From positions 62,001-126,000 of the forward strand of contig NZ_JAAVJL010000005.1 of assembly GCF_012863495.1 (NCBI RefSeq): DNA of 64,000 nt. Direction: 5' to 3'. Positions within the stretch are counted from its first letter, which is position 1. Each line of letters opens with the position of its first letter. The notes beneath the pieces were generated by a model. It ran no database searches. It worked only from the letters and a program-made list of their open reading frames with translations, and was not told where the DNA came from. Position numbers and translations under genes: made by a program. Shown piece by piece: positions 45,687 to 56,166 of the stretch. Source of the stretch: Pseudanabaena yagii GIHE-NHR1 (lineage in GTDB: Bacteria; Cyanobacteriota; Cyanobacteriia; Pseudanabaenales; Pseudanabaenaceae).

Positions 45687-48578
45687 ATGACTGAATCTGA
45701 GGCACAACTAGAACAAAACTTGATCGATCGCCTAACGGGACTCGGCTACGAACCCGTCACCATCCGCAATGCCGAAGATTTGCGAAACAACCTCAAAACC
45801 CAACTCGAAAAACATAATAAAACCCAACTCAGTCACGAAGAATTTAAGCGAGTCCTCAATCACCTCGACAAAGGCAATGTTTTCGATCGCGCCGAACGCC
45901 TCCGCGACAAAATGGAACTCATCCGCGATGATGGCACAGCCACTTATTTAGAATTTTTAAATATTGAACATTGGTGTCAAAACCAATACCAAGTCACCAA
46001 CCAGATCGCCCAACAAGGCAAATACAAAAACCGCTACGACGTAACTTTATTAATCAACGGGCTTCCCCTAGTCCAAATCGAACTCAAACGCCGAGGACTC
46101 GATCTCAAAGAAGCCTTCAACCAAATCAACCGCTACCAACGCCACTCCTACGGCGCAGACTTTGGACTATTTCAATATGTGCAAATATTTGTCATCTCCA
46201 ACGGTGTAGATACTCGCTACTACGCCAACAACCGCAAACAAGAATACAAACAAACCTTCTACTGGGCAGATGTAAAAAATAACCCAATCACCCAACTCGA
46301 CGACTTTGCCACCGCCTTTCTGGAGAAATGCCACCTCTCCAAAATGATCTGCAAATACATCGTCCTGCACCAATCCGACAAAGTGCTGATGGTGCTGCGT
46401 CCCTACCAATATTACGCCGTCGAAGCGATCATTGAGCGTGTCAAAAACACCGACAAAAACGGCTACATCTGGCACACCACAGGCTCAGGCAAAACCCTCA
46501 CCAGCTTCAAAGCAGCCCAAATCCTCACCGCACTCCCCAAAGTCCATAAAGTGCTGTTCGTAGTCGATCGCGCCGATCTCGATTACCAAACCAGCAAAGA
46601 ATTCAACCACTTCAGCCCCGACTGCGTAGACACCACCGATAGCACCAGAGAACTCGTCAATCAGATGACAGGCGATAGCAATCTCATCGTCACCACCATC
46701 CAAAAACTGAATAACGCCATCCGTAACCCGCGCCATGAATCCGTCATGTCACTCCTACGAGATCAACGTATCGTCTTCATTTTCGATGAATGTCATCGCT
46801 CCCAATTTGGCGAAACCCACAAAAATATTGTCAAATTTTTCCCCAACGCCCAAATGTTCGGCTTCACTGGTACACCCATTTTCGCTGACAACTCCGCCAG
46901 CAATGCTTATGGCAAACGCACCACTAAAGATTTATTTGAAGAATGCTTGCATAGGTATGTGATCACCAATGCGATCGCCGATGAAAACGTGCTTAAATTC
47001 TCCGTTGAATATTGGGGGAAAATTAAGCGCAAAGACGGCAGCCTCATCACCGAACCCAAACTCGATCGCGAATTTTTTGAAAACCCTGATCGCATTTCCC
47101 TAATCGTTGATTGGATCATCGCCAACCATAACCGCAAAACCCACAATAAAAAATTCTCTGCGATCCTTTGCGTCAGTAATATTGATAGCTTACTAACTTA
47201 TTACGAAACCTTTAAAAACAAACAAAAACAGGGTTTACATGACTTGCGAATCGTGACGATCTTCACCCCCAGCATTAACGAAGAGGACGACGACGCAAAC
47301 GGCTTAATTGGTGAACCCGACTTTGATTTAAAAACTGATTTAAAAGCCAATTCCCACAGTCGCGACAAACTCACCGAATTTATCACCGATTACAATGCCC
47401 TCTATCAAACTCAACATTCTGCCAGAGACAGCAAAGCCTTTTATACCTACTACAAAGACATCTCTAAACGGATGAAAGACCGTGATCGGGAAAATGCTCA
47501 AGATAGCGAACGTGCTGATATTTTGTTAGTCGTCAATATGTTTCTCACGGGCTTCGATGTCAAAAAGCTCAACACACTTTATGTCGATAAAAATCTCCAG
47601 TATCACGGACTAATTCAAGCCTATTCCCGCACCAATCGCATTTTAGGCGAACTCAAATCCCAAGGCAATATCGTCTGCTTCCGCAACCTCAAAGACAACA
47701 CCGATCAAGCCGTCGCTCTCTTTTCCGATCCTAACGCCAATGAAGAGATCTTTATCGAACCCTACGAACATTACATCGAAGAGTTTAACAAAGGCGTGCA
47801 GGAATTAAGAGCGATCGCCTCTATCCCCAACGATGTTAACAAACTCATCAGCGAAGACGACCAAGTTAAATTTGTCAAAGCCTTTCGTAATCTCATCCGT
47901 TTACTAAACGTTAGTAAATCCTTCACCGAGTTTGATTTTACTGCCCTCAACATGAACGAACAGACCTTTGATGATTATAAGAGCAAGTATCTCGACATCC
48001 ACGACAAAACGCGATCGCGCAAAGAGGAAGAAGATAAATCTCTCATTGAAGAAGTTGATTTTGAACTAGAACTCATACAGCGCGATGAAATCAACGTCTC
48101 CTACATTCTCAAACTCCTAGCTGAACTCCGTCAAAACACCAAAACCACTGAAGAAGACTATCAGAAGAGAAAAGAGGCTATTCTCGAACTTGTTGGGCAA
48201 GAAGTCCAGTTACGCAGCAAACGCGATCTCATTGAAAAATTCATTGATGAGCGAATGCCCACAATTAAGCCAGAAGATGCGATCGCCACCGTATTTCAGA
48301 ACTTCTGGAATCAAGAACGTATGGTCGCGATTCAGCAACTCTGCTCTAAGGAAAATTTAAAACCTGAAGCCGTCAACCAAATGATCGCCGACTACAAATT
48401 TACTGGCAAAGAACCGTTACGCGATACAGTTCTAAACGCCTGTAACGAAAAGCCCAAACTATTAGAGCGCAAAAAAATCTTTGATCGCGTTGTATCGCAA
48501 TTCCTCGACATTATCAACAAATTCGATGACGCTCTTGGCGCATTTGAAGAGGAAGATAATAATAGCGATCGCCTTTAG
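45687..48578 (+). CDS. hsdR: type I restriction endonuclease subunit HsdR
   Basis: A 963-residue motor-nuclease subunit. N-terminal PD-(D/E)xK nuclease (YDVTLLINGLPLVQIELKRRG), SF2 motor with Walker A HTTGSGKTLTSFKAAQ, FDECHRSQFG, GFTGTPIF and LLVVNMFLTGFDVKKLNTLY, and a C-terminal helical domain for HsdM/S contact. Complete. Its stop overlaps the end of the convergent virB4 gene by 4 bases, so one boundary of the restriction island coincides with the last codon of virB4. Confidence 0.96.
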   Translation: MTESEAQLEQNLIDRLTGLGYEPVTIRNAEDLRNNLKTQLEKHNKTQLSHEEFKRVLNHLDKGNVFDRAERLRDKMELIRDDGTATYLEFLNIEHWCQNQYQVTNQIAQQGKYKNRYDVTLLINGLPLVQIELKRRGLDLKEAFNQINRYQRHSYGADFGLFQYVQIFVISNGVDTRYYANNRKQEYKQTFYWADVKNNPITQLDDFATAFLEKCHLSKMICKYIVLHQSDKVLMVLRPYQYYAVEAIIERVKNTDKNGYIWHTTGSGKTLTSFKAAQILTALPKVHKVLFVVDRADLDYQTSKEFNHFSPDCVDTTDSTRELVNQMTGDSNLIVTTIQKLNNAIRNPRHESVMSLLRDQRIVFIFDECHRSQFGETHKNIVKFFPNAQMFGFTGTPIFADNSASNAYGKRTTKDLFEECLHRYVITNAIADENVLKFSVEYWGKIKRKDGSLITEPKLDREFFENPDRISLIVDWIIANHNRKTHNKKFSAILCVSNIDSLLTYYETFKNKQKQGLHDLRIVTIFTPSINEEDDDANGLIGEPDFDLKTDLKANSHSRDKLTEFITDYNALYQTQHSARDSKAFYTYYKDISKRMKDRDRENAQDSERADILLVVNMFLTGFDVKKLNTLYVDKNLQYHGLIQAYSRTNRILGELKSQGNIVCFRNLKDNTDQAVALFSDPNANEEIFIEPYEHYIEEFNKGVQELRAIASIPNDVNKLISEDDQVKFVKAFRNLIRLLNVSKSFTEFDFTALNMNEQTFDDYKSKYLDIHDKTRSRKEEEDKSLIEEVDFELELIQRDEINVSYILKLLAELRQNTKTTEEDYQKRKEAILELVGQEVQLRSKRDLIEKFIDERMPTIKPEDAIATVFQNFWNQERMVAIQQLCSKENLKPEAVNQMIADYKFTGKEPLRDTVLNACNEKPKLLERKKIFDRVVSQFLDIINKFDDALGAFEEEDNNSDRL

Positions 48579-51196
48579 CAGATAGGATTGTTTGCCACTA
48601 CGCCCAGTTGGATATAGCTAGGGAAAAAGCGCACGAAGGTATAAATACCCGCGTCATCCAGCAGCCATTGCGAATAGATCGCCTCACGTTTCGGGAAGAA
48701 CCGCTCCTCCGCATTCTGGGCAATCACCTCTCTGGGATATTTGAGGATGCTGACAAAGCTATCCACTGCCGAAGGTTGGATGCGACCGATTAATCTGGTG
48801 GATAGATTTTGCAGGATTTTTGGCGCAGAGGGAGATCTAGCGATCGTGTCGGGGTCTTGTGCGGAAATAATTACCTTGATTCCTGCTTTGGCTCCATTGG
48901 CACAGAGCCGCGCCACCATTTCTGAGATCGTGGGATATTCAAATAAAATTGGTGCTTCATCAATGAATAGGATGCTGGCAGGTGAGGATAAAGCGCGTCT
49001 TAGGGCGGCGGAATATGCTGATAAAGCTAAAATCGCCGCATCCTCTGCTTCCGATAGGTTTCGTAGGGCAAACACCAACAATCTCGCATCACTACGAAAA
49101 GTGGATGGACGGGAAATGGCGCGACCGATTCGGGAATTAAGCCAAAATCGCAGTTGAATCACAATTTGATTCGTCGCCTGATCGATCTGTTCGCTATCGG
49201 CAACATCGGAGGTAATATTCGCTTTGCCCTCTGTCAGAAAGTAATCGAGAAAATCCGACAGTGTGGGCATATTGCTCCATGCTTCTGTACCGAATCCATC
49301 AGCGATCGCTTTGTCATATCGAGCTTTAATTTGCAGATCGTCAAAAAAAGCATTGACCACAGGCACTAACAAAGCCCTGATCAATTGCCGCAGTTGCCTT
49401 TCCGATGAGGAGAGGTCATGCTGACTTGCCCCGAACACCATTGTCATCAGCGCCGATTCCACAAAGGATTTGAAATCTCGCAGCCGTTCCTCTGCTTGTT
49501 CAGTATCGAAAGCACGTAGATCTGGTAATTCCAGCAAATTCGATGACTCTTTACTAATGTCGAAATAGGCTCCCAATTCGCCAATGAAATGGGTATAGTC
49601 CGTAAACGTACTCGTGCCATCAGGTTTTGGGAAATCGAGAGCCACAATTTGCTGTTCTTGGCATAGGGCTTGAGACAAAATCGCCGATACCAATACCGAC
49701 TTACCTGCACGGGTGGTTGCAAAAATACCAATATTGCGATGCTTTCGCACGTCGATATATAAAGGCATTCCACCTTCTTCGGTAATCAGTTCAAAGCCAG
49801 TCTCATCGACCGATCTGGGCATCACACAACCAGTAAAAGCAACTGCCTCATCAGACAAATAAACATGACGACGGGGGAAGGGTTGAGCTAGCAAATTACC
49901 CACAGTCACTGGTAGAGTTTGTTTCCACATTAGCCATGCATATTCAGTTTCGCGTTCTACCCATGCAGGACGTTGGAAGCAACTGCAAAAATAGCGACAA
50001 GCATCATCAAGAGCAATCAAATTAGGACGACGAATTAAGACAGCTACCGCCACGTTAATGGGCATGGCTCCCTCATAAAGAGCTTCTTGAGCCTTGACTG
50101 CTTTTTGCTGTTTTAGCGACGCATTGACGTTGATGTTATTCAAGGAAGCAGACTGCTCTTGCGAGACAATGCTTTGCTTCGTAACCCGTTGCATATTCGC
50201 TTTGACAATGGTTTCATTGGCTCTTGTGAACTGACAAAATACTTCCGTATTTGCCACTGAGTCACGGGCGATCGCCTCCCAGAGATAGCGCATCTGTTTA
50301 CCCTTGGATACCCAACCCCCTGGTTTATCCATGAAGGTGAGTACGCCGATATATTCACCCTTGAGATGCACGAAACCATTGTCGGCAAAGGGAATCGAAT
50401 CGGGACGCTCTAGCAATAATGTTTTCAGATGCACCTGCGTATTGATGCGCTCTTCCACACCACGCTCAGACATCACCAACAATTGGGGAATCGCAGGTGG
50501 GTTGCTGCTGTTAAATTGCCGCCAGAGATGCTCCCAGAGTTCATGCTCAGTCAAGGGACGCAGGTCTAAACCCATGCGATTAACCAGAATTTGTTCCCAG
50601 TTCAAGAAGCCATCGGTAAATGCCTTGGCAAAGGCAATCTCATGACGCTCCTGCTCGATTTCCTTTTCTTGACCCATCAATTGCTGCGATAGCCTCTGTA
50701 TCCAAGCCAGTGCTTTTTCCAGCACATCATTACCTCCAGTCGTGGAACCACGTAGGGTATAAGTGGCATAGAGTCTCAAGAACTTTGGTTTGCGTAGTCC
50801 TGACTTTGCTAACTCCTGTACCCTTTGCTTTTCACCCATCACTAGAAACTTGAGCTGCGGCGTATCCGCTTGTTCGTAGAGTTCTTGCAATTGATTTTGG
50901 CGATCGCTGTCGGAGCTAACCGAACCAAAATGTACCGTCAGCTTTTCGCCGTCAGGAATATCTTTTAACCCTGACTGAATCGCTTCAAAGAGCGATTCCT
51001 CCTGCTCAGTTGATAGCGTTGTGTGAATCCCCTTCGACTCCCAGCCAAATACAAACTGCAATGACTCTAATGACGATTGACCTTGCTTGAGCAAAAAGCA
51101 ACTGACAGCACGACCGCGTAGCTCGAACTTGAGCAGACATTCTACGGCTAGCTCTTTTTCAAAATGGCGATATCTTTTCTGCTTAACGCTCTGCAT
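48575..51196 (-). CDS. VirB4/TraC-like conjugation ATPase
   Basis: An 873-residue ATPase of the VirB4 family that powers pilus assembly and transfer. Walker A FATTRAGKSVLVSAIL near residue 498 and Walker B ILFIDEAPILFEYP near 743 are preserved, along with the arginine-containing C-terminal region. Start ATG 51196 overlaps the upstream gene by 14 bases. Full-length; together with the two genes upstream (51183-52089) it is what remains of the mating-pair-formation operon; VirB6, B8, B9, B10 equivalents are not in the window. Confidence 0.9.
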   Translation of the reverse strand: MQSVKQKRYRHFEKELAVECLLKFELRGRAVSCFLLKQGQSSLESLQFVFGWESKGIHTTLSTEQEESLFEAIQSGLKDIPDGEKLTVHFGSVSSDSDRQNQLQELYEQADTPQLKFLVMGEKQRVQELAKSGLRKPKFLRLYATYTLRGSTTGGNDVLEKALAWIQRLSQQLMGQEKEIEQERHEIAFAKAFTDGFLNWEQILVNRMGLDLRPLTEHELWEHLWRQFNSSNPPAIPQLLVMSERGVEERINTQVHLKTLLLERPDSIPFADNGFVHLKGEYIGVLTFMDKPGGWVSKGKQMRYLWEAIARDSVANTEVFCQFTRANETIVKANMQRVTKQSIVSQEQSASLNNINVNASLKQQKAVKAQEALYEGAMPINVAVAVLIRRPNLIALDDACRYFCSCFQRPAWVERETEYAWLMWKQTLPVTVGNLLAQPFPRRHVYLSDEAVAFTGCVMPRSVDETGFELITEEGGMPLYIDVRKHRNIGIFATTRAGKSVLVSAILSQALCQEQQIVALDFPKPDGTSTFTDYTHFIGELGAYFDISKESSNLLELPDLRAFDTEQAEERLRDFKSFVESALMTMVFGASQHDLSSSERQLRQLIRALLVPVVNAFFDDLQIKARYDKAIADGFGTEAWSNMPTLSDFLDYFLTEGKANITSDVADSEQIDQATNQIVIQLRFWLNSRIGRAISRPSTFRSDARLLVFALRNLSEAEDAAILALSAYSAALRRALSSPASILFIDEAPILFEYPTISEMVARLCANGAKAGIKVIISAQDPDTIARSPSAPKILQNLSTRLIGRIQPSAVDSFVSILKYPREVIAQNAEERFFPKREAIYSQWLLDDAGIYTFVRFFPSYIQLGVVANNPIC

Positions 51197-51518
51197 ATTT
51201 CTTTGCCTCCTGCTTACGCATCCCCCTGTACTGATAAACGCCTCGCGTCCATCGCGGCACAGGGATAAACTTTGATAAAAATCGATAGGGTTTTGAACCT
51301 GTCAAGATCCACCATGTCGCATCACCCCAAGCCACAATTAGCAATACCCACAACCAAGGCAGATTCAGCACCACATAGCAAATCATGAATATGGTAAAAC
51401 TGATGATTGCCCAAGGAATAATTAACTCAGTGGGAAAAGGACCAATCTTAGGACTTGCACCCAGAATGGCATTGACCTTACGGAATTTGTACTCTTCTGC
51501 CATAGCTTTAGGCTGCAC
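51183..51518 (-). CDS. VirB3-like inner-membrane protein
   Basis: A 111-residue protein with two closely spaced hydrophobic segments (~30-50 and ~52-70) and short basic ends, the profile of VirB3/TraL-type subunits that sit next to VirB4. It may instead start at ATG 51503 (MAEEYKF). It overlaps virB4 by 14 bases and the upstream gene by 11. Confidence 0.7.
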   Translation of the reverse strand: MQPKAMAEEYKFRKVNAILGASPKIGPFPTELIIPWAIISFTIFMICYVVLNLPWLWVLLIVAWGDATWWILTGSKPYRFLSKFIPVPRWTRGVYQYRGMRKQEAKKYAER

Positions 51519-52089
51519 CTGTGATAATGCCTGCCAAAATGTCGCCCATCGTCACCGTCACTACCAAAATCAACGGAGTTCTCGCCATTTGCTGCCAATC
51601 ATCATCATTTCTGGCTGATTGAATCACCTTCACCAGTCCAATGCCTAGATAGATCACAAACAAGGCTCGCAACACGTTGAAGATTAGGGCAACCAGTCCT
51701 GTGTTTATTCCAGGAATTGCACTGGTCATCCATGTCTGGGTTTTATTAAAAAACTGGGCTTGGGCTGGCTCCACTGTAAAAATCAACAGTAAACCAATCA
51801 GGAAGCCAATGGCTATGCCCAGTAATAAAACGGGACTGTATTTGTAATGCCGAATCAGTTGCTCGAATTTGCCATAGAGCATCAGCAATACTTTCGGGAA
51901 GGCTAACAGTAAGCCAATCAAGGCAAGTAGTGCCGTGAGATACATCCCTTTAGAGCAAGTAAAGGTGATGACAATTCCCACAATCGCAGCCGTTAAAGCG
52001 GCTAATTGGGGATTTTGGATTTGGTTGAGGAAGTTGCTGCGGTGGGGACTATGGGTAATTCTCATAGGATGACTTAGATAGGTTTTCAT
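51508..52089 (-). CDS. multi-pass membrane protein, possible VirB2/pilin-type gene
   Basis: A 193-residue protein with at least four hydrophobic segments. The second half, after IFTVEPAQAQFF (a signal-peptidase-like Ala-x-Ala), has two helices separated by a charged turn (IQSARNDDDWQQ), the pattern of VirB2 pilins. The first half has two further segments, so it may be a fused or unusual pilin, or another mating-pair protein. First gene of the remaining operon. Confidence 0.6.
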   Translation of the reverse strand: MKTYLSHPMRITHSPHRSNFLNQIQNPQLAALTAAIVGIVITFTCSKGMYLTALLALIGLLLAFPKVLLMLYGKFEQLIRHYKYSPVLLLGIAIGFLIGLLLIFTVEPAQAQFFNKTQTWMTSAIPGINTGLVALIFNVLRALFVIYLGIGLVKVIQSARNDDDWQQMARTPLILVVTVTMGDILAGIITGAA

Positions 52090-52228
52090 AGTGTTTCGCT
52101 ACAGGAGCTATAGGTAAGTAACAAGGTAATCTCCTTGCCTTTGGAGCTCTGCTTTTAAGAGCATTCTGATCTCTAATTCTTTTTCCGTCAAGAATCGAAT
52201 CCTATATCCACAGTCAATTTAGGCTGTA

Positions 52229-52495
52229 TTTGAAACATCATGATCGCCGCCGCCGATCTGCTAAGGCATCGTTTAAGCCACCTTGCAGATATTGCTTCCG
52301 CAATCGCCAGAGACGAGTTCTTTTAACCCGCAGCACTCGCATTACTTCGGAGATATCTACACCGTCATGTAAGGCTAGTAATACCTGTGCGCGATTGATC
52401 GTTGAGGCATGGCTATGACCTCTCAAGCAAAGAGCTACACAGTGACGATAATCGGCTATGGTGAGGGTGATTTTTAGTCTTTCCATGTTTCAAAT
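52229..52495. mobile_element. internally deleted IS630/Tc1-like element, 267 bp
   Basis: Ends TTTGAAACAT (52229-52238) and ATGTTTCAAA (52486-52495) are perfect inverted repeats, each flanked by TA (52227-52228 and 52496-52497), the target duplication of the IS630/Tc1/mariner group. Only the transposase N-terminus remains between them. Confidence 0.75.
52238..52486 (-). pseudogene. IS630-family transposase N-terminal fragment
   Basis: 82 residues containing a helix-turn-helix pair (INRAQVLLALHDGVDISEVMRVLRV and RLWRLRKQYLQGGLNDAL), the DNA-binding half of IS630-type transposases. The DDE catalytic part is missing. It stays open to the end of the element, so a DNA-binding peptide could in principle be made. 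Confidence 0.75.
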
Positions 52496-52497
52496 AA

Positions 52498-52910
52498 CAT
52501 TTTGTAAAGTTTGGCTCAAAGTCTACTTGTTTAGCTGATATCAATGAATCTAAGTTAAGTTTTTAGGTATTCTGGAATACTATTCATTGCTTTGTCGGAC
52601 AATTATTTGTTAATTTCTTTGACTAAAATGTTTTATGTAATTATGTCCTTTGACAATGAATAAATCATTCTCAAGAGTGTTTGAGAACTTTCACCAATCC
52701 ATTACTTATCATCTTCTCAATTTCGATTTACATAAGGTTTTCAATTAGATGATTGAAGTATTTCATTGGGACTATTCTGATTTTCCCATAGCTACTAATA
52801 GAAATGGGGCTAAGAAAAAGTTAAAAAATTCTAAAAGTTAGTGATGCCGATCACCCATTCATTAGTAAGCGATACTTGTAAAGTAGTTCACACAATAGAG
52901 ATAATATTTC
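52498..52910. other. A/T-rich intergenic region, no feature seen
   Basis: About 410 bases with no open frame, hairpin or repeat that I can support. It presumably holds the promoter of the SDR gene. Confidence 0.5.
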
Positions 52911-53893
52911 ATGGCAGGAGATTTGAAAGGGAAAGTTGCATTAGTAACAGGCGCATCAAGGGGAATTGGTAAAGGTATTGCCATTGCTTTGGGTGAAGCG
53001 GGTGCATTGGTTTATATCACGGGACGTAGTGTTCAAGTTGATGATTCTACAGGTTCTATTTTGGGTAGTTTATTAGAGACGCAATCCGCAGTCGAAAAAG
53101 CAGGCGGAACCTGTATTGCTGTTTCCGTTGATCATCGTGATGATGAACAAATTAAGACTCTATTTGAGCAAATCGATCGCGAACAAAATGGACAATTAGA
53201 TCTCTTGGTGAATAATGCTTATGGTGGTGTGCGATCGCTAATTGCTGCCAATGGTAAACCATTTTGGGAAGCAGATCTCAGTCTTTGGGATGCTTGCAAT
53301 CAAGTCGGTTTGCGAAGTCATTATGTGGCAAGTCATTTTGCTGCAAAGATGATGAACCAAAGCAAACAAGGCTTATCGTGACGATTTCTTCTTGGGGTGG
53401 ATTGGCTCCAATCTTTGGCGTTGCCTATGGTACTGGTAAATATGCTTGCGATCGCCTTGCGGCTGAGATGGCGATCGAACTCAAGCCCTTTAATGTTGCT
53501 TCGATTTCACTTTGGCCGGGGATTGTCGGTACTGAGCAGTTTCACCAGTTGGCTGATGACAACCTTGAGGATAATGAGAGTAATCTTGGTGTTGCAGCGA
53601 TCGCGGATAAGTTTAATTGGGAAACTCCTTTATTTGTGGGTAGAGTAATTGCTGCGCTATGTAATGATTCAGCCCTGATGCGGCGAACTGGTAAAGTTCA
53701 GATTGTGGCAGAACTGGCTGCGAACTATGGAATAGTTGATGAATATCAATATCTTCCTGTTTCTTTACGCTCTCTCAGGTTTTTATTAGCACAAGGTTTA
53801 CCAATGATTAAAAGCAAAGCTAAGTTCATTCCCGATCTGCGAGTACCTTGGTGGATTCTAGTGCTAACTGTTCTCAAGTCTCCCAAAATTTGA
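52911..53893 (+). pseudogene. short-chain dehydrogenase/reductase (DHRS1-like), frameshifted
   Basis: The N-terminal half (KVALVTGASRGIGKGIA, LDLLVNNAYGG) carries the NAD(P)-binding Rossmann fold. Near 53375 the frame breaks (...KQGLS-stop); one missing base restores KQGLIVTISSWGGLAPIFGVAYGTGKYACDRLA with the catalytic Tyr-x3-Lys in YGTGK. The frame then runs to 53893 with no further break. Length and the C-terminal DLRVPWWIL part suit the DHRS1-like subfamily. A single-base deletion (or assembly error) disables it. Confidence 0.85.
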
Positions 53894-54081
53894 AGATGAT
53901 TCTAAATAATGGGATGGCTACTTTACAGTCCATTACCAATCAAGATAAAGGCCGATCAATAGAAGGGATGAGAGCGTATTAACGGGTACTGTTCCTACAG
54001 TAATGTAAGTATTGATTCCAAAGGTTTCTGCTCCTACGAAGCTACTAATGGTATTAAGAAAAATCTTGGTGTGGATTCTCG

Positions 54082-55176
54082 GCACTGGTCATTGAAATAG
54101 TGGTATGAGAAAATAGAGGCAGAGTCAAGGAGAAAGCTATGGAATGTCCCCACTGCCAAAGTGAAAAGATTATCAAAAACGGCAAACATCACCACCAAGA
54201 TGGCAAAGCCATCCAGAACTATTTGTGTAAAGGATGCGGCAAGAGATTTAGCGAAAGGACAGGAACACCAATGTCAAGACTGAGAACACCAGCAAGTGTA
54301 GTGTCCCTAGCAATGAAGATGAGGAGTGAAGGGATGGGAATCAGAGCCAGAGGGAGAGTACTGGAAAAATCCCATGTCAGCATCATGAGATGGGAGCAAA
54401 AATTGGCAGCACAGTCACAGCAATGGAGTCCATCCGCCCCAGCAGGAGGAGATATTACAATAGAAGGAGATGAAGTCTATACTCGCGTTGGCGAGAACCA
54501 TTCGACTGGCGCTCACGGCAAGCCTTCCCCCCAGTGAACCTAAAGGATGGACAGTAACATTCATCGAACGCAACAGTCGTTATTGGATTGAAGCAAAGGC
54601 AGGACTCAAAAATACTGAGCTATTTACGAAAGCAACGAAAACAGCATGGCAATGGGCAAAGACGAATCAATATATCCGATGGTTTACGGATGGAGAAAGA
54701 CGTTATGCCCAACAACTGTGGCAAATGGCAAGTGTATACCTCAAATCCACCGAAGTAAGCCGTGAGTATGGACATCGGAAGGTATGGAGACATGGATTGG
54801 AGGTTGCCATCAAAATCAAGGGTTCACAGGGCAATCATCGTGTCGAATGGGTAAAACCAGTACATCCTTATACTGCTATTAGCAACAAGAGTGACGTTCA
54901 TGCTAATCATAATGAAGCTAATATAATAACAGTGCTTTGAGAAGAAGGTGTAGCGCTTATCGTCGTAGACAAAACCTGTATGCTAAGAATAATGAGGGAT
55001 TGCAACGAGCAGTTACAGTACAACGATTAGTTCTCAACTGGGTAAGACCTCATGTGAGCTTAGGGAAGAACAAGACCCCAGTTATGGCGATCGGGCTATA
55101 TCATCGACCGCTTTCTATGCTGGAATTACTATCCTCAAGAGGCTTTCACTCCCTCACGATTTAACTGCCCAGTGCC
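54082..55176. mobile_element. IS1-family element, degraded
   Basis: Ends GGCACTGG-CA (from 54082) and its complement (to 55176) form imperfect inverted repeats and bracket a broken IS1-type transposase. No target duplication found. Confidence 0.7.
54139..55164 (+). pseudogene. IS1-family transposase with two frameshifts
   Basis: Three consecutive frames carry one protein: zinc finger and helix-turn-helix (CPHCQSEKIIKNG, CGKRF, KSHVSIMRWEQKLA), the DDE part (LPPSEPKGWTVTFIERN, WFTDGERRYAQ) and the C-terminus (LRRRCSAYRRRQNLYAK, VLNWVRPHVSLGKN). The first break follows TRVGEN near 54500, where extra bases lie in the gap; the second is at an ATAATAA duplication near 54925. Unlike the IS1 in hsdS, this copy cannot make a full transposase. 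Confidence 0.82.
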
Positions 55177-55422
55177 GTGTTTTGAGTGAAGTAGGCACAG
55201 GAACCAATTTAAAGTTAAGCTTCATTACACAACTATATCCCAAAATCCTAAGAATTTGTTGCTAGATGTATCTACGGATGAAAGCTTAAGCATAGACAAA
55301 TTCATCGAACCTCTAATAATTTTACTCTTAGAAAAGAAGACATGTGATTTTTTTTACAGTTGCATCCTACTTAGAAGCTAGACAATATTAAAGTTATCAC
55401 TTATTCCGATGATCATCAACAA

Positions 55423-55668
55423 GTGATGGATATCATCACGCGCATTCGTCCAGATGTAGTAATTATCAATCTGGAAATACAGGATATTAATGACTTAGAA
55501 ATAATTAAGCAAATTCGTTTACAGGATTACTCAGATATCCCAGTAATCGCTCTATCAAGTCCTAGCGATCACGAACATTACTTAAATCAAGGAGTTGATA
55601 GATGTTTAGTCAAGCCATTTAAGATTAAGAAATTATTTCAAACAATCCAATCTCTTTTAGAGAAATAA
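55423..55668 (+). pseudogene. response-regulator receiver domain, N-terminally truncated
   Basis: 81 residues align with beta2-alpha5 of a receiver domain: the conserved signal lysine is in CLVKPFK, and the Thr/Ser position is in IALSS. The frame is open back to 55375 (IKVITYSDDHQQ), but beta1-alpha1 with the acidic pair is missing. The phospho-acceptor position reads IINLEI, that is Asn in place of Asp. It starts from GTG 55423 or ATG 55426. Probably a gene remnant or a non-phosphorylatable pseudo-receiver; it ends before a strong hairpin. Confidence 0.6.
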
Positions 55669-56166
55669 ATGCAAAAATATATTCATATAATTGAGTAGTA
55701 TTTAATCTATATTTTTATGACCATAAAAATATAGATTAAATACTTGTTGGGTATACGAACTTTTTGCGGTTAACCAAGCAAAAACGCACTAACCTGAAAT
55801 CTGTCTGTTTATAATGTTTTATATTAATCAATAAAATATATTGCTAATCTTTGGATTTATGTGATACATTTTAAAATAAGGGAATAGAAATATAAGCTTA
55901 GATAATTTTAGTCTTTTGAGTGCAGATTTGTAATCATAAATCCTAACTAGTTGGGACTAAATACATAGGAGGTAGACTTTGATCATTATTTGGTTTAATC
56001 GAAATCTTCCTGCCTAATAATCGTAATTGTATTCAAATCTTTTTAGTATATTTTACCTAATCAGTCTATAGAGTCTAGTGTAAATATTACTAAAGAATCT
56101 CATATTATCGAGTTTATGAACTTTATTTCTACCAATGAAACAATTTGATACTATAGCTTCATCAAT
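55669..56166. other. 498-bp A/T-rich gap with one strong hairpin
   Basis: Holds the 23-bp-stem hairpin at 55697-55744 and otherwise nothing I can name; the rest is probably the promoter region of the secreted protein at 56167. Confidence 0.5.
55697..55744. terminator. perfect 23-bp stem hairpin, 2-base loop
   Basis: Bases 55697-55719 pair perfectly with 55722-55744; A/T-rich. Located 28 bases after the receiver-domain stop. May act as a terminator for the gene on its left, or be a MITE-like palindrome. Confidence 0.55.
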
